Positions 55,169-64,000 of a DNA stretch of 64,000 nucleotides are shown in pieces. This DNA is from Ashinkailepas kermadecensis (Eukaryota > Arthropoda > Thecostraca > Neolepadidae), in contig JAOTOM010005111.1 of the NCBI GenBank assembly GCA_034440615.1, positions 755,501-819,500 on the forward strand. The letters are read 5' to 3'. Positions within the stretch are counted from its first letter, which is position 1. The number at the start of each line of letters is the position of its first letter. The translations under genes and the position numbers were made by a program. The notes under the pieces are model-generated. The model ran no database searches. It worked only from the letters and a program-made list of their open reading frames with translations, and was not told the DNA's origin.

Positions 55169-56290
55169 ATGGCGGCTCTCTGTGTCGTGGCCGTGCTCTG
55201 CGGGTGTACCGCCGTCGCTACCTCCACCTACTACGACCGCAGCTGGAACACATCGGCACCGGCGGCAGTGGCGGTGGCCGTGCCAGGAATCGACTCGCTC
55301 CCGAGGTGCGGTGCTGCCTGCGAGAGATCCGCCAGCGGCGACTGCCTCGGGCTGAGCCTGGCCGGGGGCGTGTGCCAGCTGTTCGCGAACGTGTCCGTTA
55401 CGGCGACCCCGAAGCCAGACTGGCTGTCGGTCGACTACATCCGTCGGAAGGCTCCCTGTCCCGCCGGCTGGCTCCTCTTCCGCGACAGCTGCTACAGCCA
55501 TCAGAATGACTCCACAGGACTGAATTGGACGGCCGCCCGCGACGCCTGCCGCTCCCACGGCGCCGGGTCCGACCTAGTGACTGTCGACGACGATCAAGAG
55601 CTCGGCTGGCTTCTGCATCACCCATCGCGACCGAACTACCCTGAGCGCATCGGCCTGCGGCAGTCAGGCGGCGTCTTTGTCAACTTGGACGGATCCCCGG
55701 CTACCGTCCAGCCTGCCATGTACCAGAATGACCTTTGGGACGGCTGCATCATTATCAGATGGAGCAGAATCACTGCAACATTACATAAGCAACCATGCTC
55801 AAGTCGGAATATAGTTCGTATCGTATGTGAACGGCCAGTCCGCTGCAGCGCTCGCGACGCCTGCCCGACCGGCTGGCTCGGCCTCGACGACCATTGCTAC
55901 CGCTACATTTCCTCCCCGCGCACCTGGCAAGACGCTGACAACCACTGCGCCGCCCTGAAGGCAGGTGCTCGGCTCGCTGCAGTCTCCAATATCGGCACCT
56001 GGCTAGTTCTCCGGCAATACTTCTCACCAAGCGGGGACGTCTTCGTCGGCATATCAAATCGCACATCGGAGGGCGAATTCCTTTCGGCAGATGGCACCGG
56101 CGAGCAACTGACCTGGGCGGATGGAGAGCCATCTGGTGTCTACGGCATGAATTGTGTCGTCATGAGGTGGAACGGAGTCGCTTCTGGCGGACAGAATGGT
56201 AAGGGTTGGGATGCTGACGATGGTGCAGTTGCAGAGTTTTGCAATAACTCCCACACTTTTGTATGCCGTCTGCCAGCAGCCCTCTGCTGA
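55169..56290 (+). CDS. Secreted protein with PAN-like segment and two C-type lectin domains
   Basis: This 373-residue uninterrupted frame starts MAALCVVAVLCGCTAVATS, a good signal peptide (about 1-19). Residues 40-92 have an apple/PAN-like Cys pattern (CGAACERS, CLGLSL, CQLFANVS, then DY near the end). CTLD1 spans C97 to C220 (CPAGWLLFRDSCY, WTAARDACRSHGA, C210, C220). CTLD2 spans C232 to C366 (CPTGWLGLDDHCYRY, TWQDADNHCAAL, GVYGMNCVVMRWNG, CNNSHTFVCRL). C-type lectins bind glycans, often through calcium. Here CTLD1 has no EPN/QPD or WND equivalent, while CTLD2 retains only EPSG and GWDADDG, so calcium-dependent sugar binding is doubtful in CTLD1 and altered in CTLD2. Several N-glycosylation sites are present. 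No intron is needed; a GTAAGG inside CTLD2 (56,199) is probably coding. No clear poly(A) signal. It might be nested in a Lar intron. Confidence 0.88.
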   Translation: MAALCVVAVLCGCTAVATSTYYDRSWNTSAPAAVAVAVPGIDSLPRCGAACERSASGDCLGLSLAGGVCQLFANVSVTATPKPDWLSVDYIRRKAPCPAGWLLFRDSCYSHQNDSTGLNWTAARDACRSHGAGSDLVTVDDDQELGWLLHHPSRPNYPERIGLRQSGGVFVNLDGSPATVQPAMYQNDLWDGCIIIRWSRITATLHKQPCSSRNIVRIVCERPVRCSARDACPTGWLGLDDHCYRYISSPRTWQDADNHCAALKAGARLAAVSNIGTWLVLRQYFSPSGDVFVGISNRTSEGEFLSADGTGEQLTWADGEPSGVYGMNCVVMRWNGVASGGQNGKGWDADDGAVAEFCNNSHTFVCRLPAALC

Positions 56291-56745
56291 AGAAACTAAC
56301 TGCCGTTCTTGCAGAACACAATTTATATATCCACTATGCCGAGCTCAGAAGGCTTCCCTCAGCATCTGTTGTCGCCTTTTGGGTTCTTAGCTCGCCGGGA
56401 AGTCCAGTACAATCCGTTCAGAGCTCTGTAAGAAGACATATTATGTGACGCGATTAGAACTCCCGCTGATACCACATGGAGTATTCAATATCGTACGCTC
56501 ATACCCCACCAGAGCAATTGTTTACTCCGCCCTGCCAGTTTTGGCGAGATTGACTGCCTGTCGCCCCAGTTCTACATTTTTCATTTTCGTGGGGCGACAC
56601 CCGTCGCTCTTTTCGCATTTCTTTTCTAGTGGGGTGACACCCGTCACCCCACCCGTGCTACGTCGTCGTCGTATTTCCGTTCCCTGAGATTCTGTGTGTC
56701 CGTTACCTTTGTTTATATTCAATAAGGTAGGATTTTCTCCCCGTG

Positions 56746-58335
56746 ATGGGGAAAAAGCGTAAAAAAACACGGACCCATGCTCGCCAACGGACTCGGACTC
56801 GGATTTTCCTCCTCTGACCACACCCGACGACCATCGCACGAACACAGACCTGGCCCCTGATGCTCCCTTGATTCATGGAAATGTTGATGACCCGCGCCGA
56901 ACTATTCCCCTCGATGACGCCATGGAAGCCCTTTGCGCCTCGCCGACCCCTGCTCGTCCCAAGACCACGACCTTGCCTCGTAATCCAGACCAGACCATCA
57001 CTCTCCACGCCGCTGACCCACGCTCGAACCAGACCACTTCATCCCAGCCTGAACCCATTGAAGCCTACCTCGACAGTGCAGGCTCTTACATTGTAGTCAA
57101 GCCTGTCGAGGAATCCGTTTCCTTCCGCCGTATCAACGTTTTCTATCCGACTAAACAACTCCTTGCCATCTGCTCCTTAGCCAATCCCGACATTGAAGCC
57201 CTTGCGAACGGAACCTTGGTCATTAACTCCCAATCCCGAGCCCAAACCAAAGCCCTCCTCCGCACCACCAAATTTTGTGGTATATCCGTGACCATTTCAC
57301 TCCACTCCAACCGTAATTCCACCAAGGGCACCGTCTTCGCGCCGGAGCTCCGCTTCATGTCTGAGGAAGATATTCAAGCGGAGCTCAGGCCGGAGGGCGT
57401 GACCCACGTGCGCCGCATCACATCCTTCAAAGATGGTCAGAAACGTGATACGAGCCTCCTTGTCCTTACCTTCAATTCTACCACTCTTCCCAAGACCCTA
57501 CTCGCCGGAGACCTACGATTCCAAGTCCGTGTCTGTATTCCTAATCCTCTCCGCTGTGTTAACTGTCAGCGCTTCGGCCATGGCAGCAAAACATGTCGCC
57601 AACCAGCCCGATGCCCTAAATGCGGCGAAACACCTCATCCCGAATCCACCTGCTCCAAACCTGCCCACTGCCTCAACTGCAACACCGCCGATCATCTGAC
57701 CATATCACCCCTCTGCCCAGTTTGGCGCAAAGAAAAGGAGGTATGCGCTGTGAAGGCCACGACCGGGGTGTCATACCCCCAGGCACGGAAATCTATGGAA
57801 GCCACCTCCCCCTCGACCAACACTTGCGCCCAGGCAGCCACCGTCGCTCCCCCACACGTCGCGGCAACACTACTTCCGCCTCGAGTCAAACAGACATGAT
57901 TCCCGGTTTAGCTCCTCTAAAAAACTTACTCAACTGACCACACCGACACAAACCACCCTGGCTCTCAACACTCAGACCACTCCTACACAAACTACCCCGG
58001 CTGCGAACACTCAGACCACTCCGGCTCCAAACAAACGGACTACTCCAGGGAGGAGTGATAGGCCTCGCAGTCACTCCGCTGCGGGAGCAAATTCTCGTTC
58101 CCCATCAGCGGGCCACCGATCCGGCCCAGAGCAAGCCTGCGCCCACGTGACCCGACCAACTCCCAGCCGGCGGGCGTCCCCCGCCGCAATAGCCGGCCTG
58201 CGTGATCCTGCCAAGGCCACAGGTCGGCCGGACGGCTCGAGCGAGCCAACCACCGCCGGCCGCACTCAACACACATACCCACCTGAACTGCAATCGTGGC
58301 TGCGCCAGGCACCGAAAGGTGCCAACAAATATTAA
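56746..58335 (+). pseudogene. LINE copy B ORF1 (gag) with three CCHC zinc knuckles, frameshifted
   Basis: The likely start ATG at 56,746 (MGKKRKK) is thrown out of frame by an A-run at 56,761-56,767. The main frame then stays open to a TGA at 57,899 and contains SDSDFPPLTTPDD, a central domain (YIVVKPVEESVSFRRINVF, FAPELRFMSEEDIQ) and three knuckles: CVNCQRFGHGSKTC, CPKCGETPHPESTC, CLNCNTADHLTISPLC, then PVWRKEKE. A Thr/Pro-rich C-terminal stretch continues in another frame to a stop at about 58,335, only 9 bp before the ORF2 ATG. Gag of this class binds element RNA. Both frame changes lie at or near A-runs, so sequencing error is possible. Confidence 0.82.
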
Positions 58336-58344
58336 TTCGCACCA

Positions 58345-61300
58345 ATGACCATATTTATCCAATGGAATTGCCATAGTCTATTATCCAAATGAGCCGAAAT
58401 GAAAGCTTTCTTTAGTATTCTCACACCTATTCTCATCGCACTTCAGGAAACCTGGTTCTTACCCACCGATACATATAATTTCAACCTTTCCAATTATTCG
58501 CTGTACCGCCACGACGAGGTAGGTGAAACACACCGCAGTGGCCGTACCGCACTTTACATAAACAATGATACACACATACACAAATTACACTCAATTCACC
58601 ATTACAAGCCGTAGCCTGTACTATGCGTTTTCATGGTAGGAACATAGATGTATGTTCGCTATATATTCCACCACACACAGACAACACAAACAATTTGACA
58701 CAATTAGAAAACCTCATAACAAATTTCAAAATCCGTTCATTATACTTGGCGATTTTAACGCCCATAAGTCCAGCGTGGGATAAAAAACGCACACAACCAG
58801 ACACTCGTGGACGCATTATTCAACACATTTTAGACCGACACAATTTAGTATTACTTTACACTGGAGAGCCAACTTTTTTCATCTCGGACACAACACAGAA
58901 ACTGCAATAGATTTAGCTACTTGTTCTCCGGCTTTGGCCAACGATTTTGATTGGAGGGTCGACACCGACATTCATGATAGTGATCATTATCCAATTAAAT
59001 TAACACCAACATTTTCAACTTCGGCTGATACCACACCCAGTTTTATCCCGCGCTGGAAAACGTCGAAAGCAGACTGGATCAAGTTTCAAGAACTCTTATA
59101 TGTACAATACAACCCAGATATTTCCCCTGTGCAAAACATGAACTTAATCACAAATACACTTCTCGAAGCAGCATCGGTGGCAATTCCAATTACGAAACCT
59201 TTTACAAAACGAACGCCAGTACCTTGGTGGAGTCCAGAAATATCACGTGCCATCGCGGTAAGGAAAAGAGCGTTTAGGACATATTTAAGACACCCTGATC
59301 AACAAAATTTAATCCTTCGTAACCGTGAACGAGCTAGGCACGCCGCCTCATTCGCGACGCCAGACGTCGTTCGTGGTCGGAATATTTAAAACAGCTCACT
59401 TTTCGAACACCCTTAAGCCAAATCTGGCAATTAATCCGCCGACTGTCTGGACACATCCCATTTAAATCACTCCCGGCCCTCAAAATCCAAAATATCACCA
59501 TTACAGACCCAAAAGCAATAGTAGACACAATAGCAGACGCCCTGACTCAAAATAGCTCGGATAACAAATGCAGACCTGACTTCTTACAAAATGCACAACA
59601 CACTTTTCACACCGATTTAGCACAATTCAATTCTGACATCACTGAAACATATCATGCTCCTTTTCAACTTTCGAAACTGGAGGCTGCAATTTCCTCCGCA
59701 GGTAATACTTCTGTATGGCCAGATAATTTACATTATTTTTTTTTCAGACATTTACCCAACCACACGAAACATTCCATCTTACGAACATTTAATTCGTTAT
59801 GGTCAGGTCATATTTTCCTTGAATCTTTGAAAGAAGCCACCATCATTCCGATGCCAAAACCCGGCGAAGATCACAGCGACCCCAACAATTTTCGACCCAT
59901 TGCCCTCACCCGTTGTCTTGGAAATCTTTTGAACGTATTATTATAAAAAGACTGACCTGGCACCTGGAAGCAAATTCTCTTCTATCTCCCTTTCGATGCG
60001 GTTTTCGGCGAGGACGCAACACCATAGATCACCTTATTCGATTAGAGACAGACATCCGCCTAGGCTTCAAGAAGCATGAACACACTGCAGCAGTATTTTT
60101 GGACATCAGCAAAGCATACGATATGGTTCTCAAACCCGCATTACTTTTCAAAATTCAGCAACTCGGCATAGAATGGTCCGTAAAGTATGGTTTCTTTTTT
60201 TCGGCCCAAAATCTGCAACACTAATATTTAGCAAGTCGACACCCTGCCCAAACCCAGACACACCGCTTCATCTCGATGACAACAACATACCTTTTGTAAA
60301 TTCATTTAAATTCCTAGGTGCTATTTTTGATCGTAGCTATCCATGTATCAACACATCAAACACGTTCAGACCAAATGTTTTCACCGACTCAATTTATTTC
60401 GCTGTATTACTTCTTCCTCATTCGGAGCCGATCGTTATACGCTTTTACATCTCTGCAAACCATTAGTTCTTCCCATCATAGAATATGGATCACTCGTCTA
60501 CGCTGGTGCCAGTACCTCGGCTATGAAACTTTTGGACACCATACAAAATAAATTTATCCGTTTAGCACTTGGTGCAATGACAACTTCTCCCATCAATTAT
60601 CTACAAACAGAAGCAGTAATTACACCATTAGATCTCCGAAGAATGGAACAAACACTTAGATATGGCGCAAAAATCAAATTTAAAGAACACCACCCCACAC
60701 ATTCATCACTACAAGTTCTCCCAAATTTACACTACAACTATTTAGGTCCCACCGAAAAGCGAACCGGCCTTACCATAGCTTCACGCGTCAAAACATTTTC
60801 AACACAACTTCAATATAACATTCCAGATATTACTGCTCTTCCTCCACCTACAACACCACCGTGGCAGATGGCCGAACGACACATTTTGTATCCGACCACA
60901 ACCCCAAAATCACAACTTTGTCCAGAATACGCAAAACAAAAATTTCACCAATTTCGTTCTCGTTATCGTCATGTTCCATTTATTTTTACCTACGGATCAA
61001 AAGACGCCAATCTCACTGGAAATGCCATTGTTTCGGGTACACAAACAAACCAGCATCGCTTGCCAAACGGAACCTCCATTTTCATCGCAGAGTTGCACGC
61101 CATCCTCATTGCTCTTCGCTATGTCCGCAACCGTTCAATTTGTTGTTCCGTCCATGCGCAATGTTGTTATTTGTTCCGACTCCAAATCTGCCCTTCAATC
61201 ACTTTCTTCACTTTCTTTCTCGCACCATTGCCATATCTCCATTTACGATACCCTTGAAATACTTTATCTGATGGGCGTGAAGGTCCGTTTCCTGTGGGTG

Positions 61301-61832
61301 CCCAGTCACTGCGGCATCCCAGGAAACGAAGAAGCCGACACATTAGCAAAAGTTTCATTACACCTCGAACATATCACAGAATTTCCACCACATTTTGAAG
61401 ATATTAAATCATCAATACAACAGAGCATTCGACATTGATGGACACAAAATTGGACAAGAAACACAAACCATACACAATTACATATCATCAAACCTATCGT
61501 CGATATCTGGACCACATCATATAAAAAAAACCGACACGAAGAAAAAGTCTTATCACGTTTACGCATTGGCCATACTTTTCTTACACATCGACATATCTAC
61601 ACGGCTTCACCCAGACCTTCATGCCCATCATGTAACACTCATATTACAGTCCCACATATATCACTATACTGCCCGCAATACCATGGCCCTAGAAAACAAC
61701 TTATCGATTACTGCCACACACACAACATTCCATTCTCTTTGCCCTCATTGTTGGGGGACGACCACCCATCTCTTATCCAGCTACTTTTCTTTTTTCTACA
61801 AAAATCAAATTGTTCCAGGAATTATAGGCTGA
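58345..61832 (+). pseudogene. LINE copy B ORF2: AP endonuclease, RT, RNase H; multiple breaks and RT deletion
   Basis: Endonuclease: IFIQWNCHSLLSK at the start, then a stop, IALQETWF, GDFNAH in a shifted frame (about 58,749), and HDSDHYPI (58,974). Linker: PVPWWSPEISRAIAVRKRAF. RT: ATIIPMPKPGEDHSDPNNFR (about 59,836-59,895), CGFRRGRNTIDHL and AVFLDISKAYD (motif A). Sequence then jumps at about 60,190 to a region normally beyond the YADD motif (SATLIFSKS), so RT motifs B and C are deleted. Thumb: FKFLGAIFD. RNase H: the first catalytic Asp is changed (TYGSK, codon at 60,991), with a frame change near 61,150; GIPGNEEAD is kept. A TGA near 61,436 precedes the C-terminal motif PSCPSCNTHITVPHISLYC. 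Inactive. Confidence 0.87.
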
Positions 61833-64000
61833 CTTTTTCGACTTAATACCTTATTCAATTTTATCAACGGCGCGAAATGGCCTGAGGAGGCCGAAGCGCC
61901 TAATACAACAAAACGGAAAAACCCGCTGATAAGTGCTCTTCGGGACGTTCAAGTTACTTCTAGCATCGATTATTTTCCGAGACCATTTCGCTGAGAAATC
62001 CTCTACCGCTCCTTCGGACAACGTTTCTGGTACTGGTCCTGGTACTGTTACTAGGCTGATTTCGCTGCTAAATCGCGCTGAGAAGTCCGTGTGTTCTTAA
62101 CCTTCTGCTAAAAAAGTTATTTTTGCCACCTCCTTAGTTCTCACGTTGTTCAAAATATCTTCATATATCGCGTTCTTTAGATCTGCTCAGAAATCGAAAC
62201 AATTTGCGCAATAATTTACGCTACAATATCATGCCCTTCATAATGGAGGAGAAGACGGCTGTGTTCGGCGGTTGGCCTGTCGTTACGGTTTCTCTGGTTC
62301 GTGGAAAGGAAACGAAAGCCAAGCTGGGCTCTCCTTTTACTTCTAGGCGCCGTTGTCTTGGTGTTGTTTTTGGTCCACACCGCCTCCACCCCCATTTCCC
62401 CAACCCCAACCGACATGGTGTTGCGTGCACTACCCTCCCTTACAGTATTTGTATGTTATGCGAGGTTAAACTATTGGGAACACCGTGCAGGCAAATGAGT
62501 GCCACTCAGTGCTCAATTGGAATGACGATAATGTGCCCGACAATTTATTAATATTTATTTTTGCGGGTTTGAATGGCTTGTCCCGGGTTAATATTTTGTT
62601 TGTGCAAATAGTATACGATATAGTATATGAGGACGTAAATGATATCCCCTGACCACCTGATCCCCGGAGAATGTACCTTACGATCATCACCAGTTAAGGA
62701 GGGTCTCATTTCTGACGTCACTCGATTGGCGTTGAGCTCCACGTGAAGGTCACCTAGCCGCGGCCGTTAAACGGCCAGCGCTATTGACCTGAATTATATT
62801 TCGTAGGTTCGTCACACGAGCGCTGCTACGGCACTGCACACCAAGCTGGAGCGCATCCCTTTTATGTCCTACGGGTTTGATCTTTGTAGCTAGTCTGCAC
62901 CACGCCGGACACCTGGGCTATAATGTTAATGTTTTAATCCTCTTAGTGTAAGGACCGTGTGAATGGACAGAAGGGGAGAAATGGGATGGTTGCATGTACA
63001 GCTTTGAACACGAGTTCTCTCGGATCGAATGATTGCCATCTTGCAACAGTCATAATGATCCGAGGGATCTCATGACTGATTATGGTGACTTTTTTCTGCT
63101 TTTTATATTACATGACATGGGGAAGGGCTTGTGGTGCATGAGCTGATCCGAAGTCGTTAGACGCTGTCGGCTCGCAATGTCGAAAACATCTCAGCAAAAG
63201 AATGGAGACCTTCTTACTTTATATTTAACCATGCTTAGGCTGAGGAGTGGCCGCAGTTTGATGACTGGGTTAATAAAAGCAAAGAAAAATGATTTCCGCT
63301 TTTCATTGACATCTTTTGTACCCTAAATGCTAAATTACACTTCGGATTAAGATGTGTTCGTACCCAGCATGGAATCGCAAGCGCTCAGGAGTGAAGTCCT
63401 GTGCGCCCTGGTCTTTTTACTTTGCTATGGAAGAGGGATTTCATAATATGACGGAATGGCGTATTTTGTGTGTCCGGCTCGTCTGTGACTTTTCGGTTCT
63501 CTGCGATGTACTCGGACGTGCTCGAGACATGGCCGGACACAATTGCATTATGTGTGCTTCTACCACTTCGCCCAATCTGTTTGTCCCACGGCTCGAGAAC
63601 ATGACGTTTAGTGCCGCTACAGCGAAGATGCCGATGTTGCCGTATAGATTTTGCATAAATTGCACTTCGTCGAGGTGCTCCGAAATATGACCCGGTGTTT
63701 TCTTCTGGTTCTGCAACCATTTATGTTGTTCCCAGCGGTCAGGTGTGACATCTCATGATCTCTGAATGCAAAGGCGCAGCCAAGGGTTGCTTCCCGAGAC
63801 CTGGGCCCACTTCTGCGGCAAAGAAAGATACACACAAGATGCATAATACATTTCGGCGGTTGCACCACGACAAGCGATATACTATTTGCGCGCATCCAGC
63901 ACCGAAGGCGTTGTCGGTGACATAGTTTTCGTTTTCGGTCGGAGCCCCCTTAAGAAACTCCTGACTGCGCTTCTGTCTGTGCGTGCGTCAGACCATCAGC
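61833..64000 (+). mobile_element. 3' block shared by LINE copies A and B (long 3' UTR or transduced flank)
   Basis: From GCGCGAAATGGCCTGAGGAG (61,871) to the window end, this parallels 41,840-43,650. Relative to copy A there is an extra segment of about 165 bp (61,915-62,080, with GGTACTGGTCCTGGTACTG) and another of 203 bp (62,288-62,490). Minus-strand frames occur in both copies (43,499-43,077 and 63,716-63,441), but most differences between them change the residue, so I do not call a gene. No poly(A) tail seen. Confidence 0.75.
62288..62490 (+). other. 203-bp segment present only in copy B, GT...AG bounded
   Basis: Copy A reads GTCGTTACG-TTACG-GCAAATGAG where copy B reads GTCGTTACG, then 203 bp starting GTTTCTCTGG and ending CACCGTGCAG, then GCAAATGAG. 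The segment contains an open stretch with a strongly hydrophobic run (WALLLLLGAVVLVLFLVHTA, from about 62,325). No pyrimidine tract precedes the AG. It could be an unspliced intron, an insertion in B, or a deletion in A. Confidence 0.6.

Larger units (their letters stand above)
56500..64000 (+). mobile_element. Near full-length LINE copy B (5' UTR, ORF1, ORF2, 3' block)
   Basis: The 5' UTR begins near 56,500 and contains two related segments GTGGGGCGACACCCGTCGCT and GTGGGGTGACACCCGTCACC (about 56,592 and 56,631). ORF1 (gag) and ORF2 (endonuclease, RT, RNase H, C-terminal CCHC-like motif) follow in the standard order, both broken. Sequence from about 60,840 to the window end is shared with copy A at 40,805-43,650. 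The order gag-EN-RT-RNase H points to the I/R1/LOA-like branch. No target-site duplication can be tested because the 3' end is outside the window. Confidence 0.85.

Overview
This window is animal (metazoan) nuclear DNA, most likely from an arthropod or another invertebrate with a repeat-dense genome. Three things point there: coding sequence is split by GT-AG introns, one gene is recognisably Lar, and the repeat complement is invertebrate-like (BEL/Pao, a Penelope-like element, RNase H-bearing LINEs, a tRNA-derived SINE and many minisatellites). Species cannot be fixed from the sequence. Frequent homopolymer runs next to reading-frame breaks suggest a long-read assembly with residual indel errors, so some frameshifts may be technical.

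Layout. 1-16 kb: three plus-strand exons of a LAR-type receptor tyrosine phosphatase encode two consecutive fibronectin type III (FN3) repeats. The first repeat is split by a 13.7-kb phase-0 intron that holds a SINE, four minisatellites (47, 38, 38 and 32 bp units), a CpG-rich block and a decayed Penelope-like element. 16-20.6 kb: no recognisable genes. 20.7-21.0 kb: extreme G/C homopolymer tract. 21-30.3 kb: almost entirely a degenerate GGCC-centred sequence repeating about every 20 bp, comprising a 0.75-kb inverted duplication, a decayed array and a young homogeneous 20-bp minisatellite, with hAT-like terminal motifs near both ends. 30.3-35.6 kb: LINE pieces in head-to-tail order. 36.8-38.8 kb: minus-strand BEL/Pao fragment interrupted by the SINE. 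38.8-40.5, 45.3-45.8 and 49.2-52.6 kb: arrays of a 14-bp minisatellite; two share a long conserved tail. 40.8-43.65 kb: 5'-truncated LINE copy with a long shared 3' block. 52.6-53.1 kb: LINE RT fragment. 54.6 kb: hAT-like MITE with 8-bp target duplication. 55.2-56.3 kb: single-exon secreted double C-type lectin. 56.5-64 kb: near full-length but broken LINE of the same family as the 40.8-kb copy.

How it fits together. Only two host genes are supported: Lar (partial) and the lectin. They are on the same strand and have no evident functional link. No further FN3 exon was recognised downstream of 16,028, so the lectin may be nested in the next Lar intron or may simply be the next gene. The rest is mobile and tandemly repeated DNA, and no mobile element shows an intact coding capacity. 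The most unusual structure is the 8-kb region of 20-bp-phased GGCC repeats.
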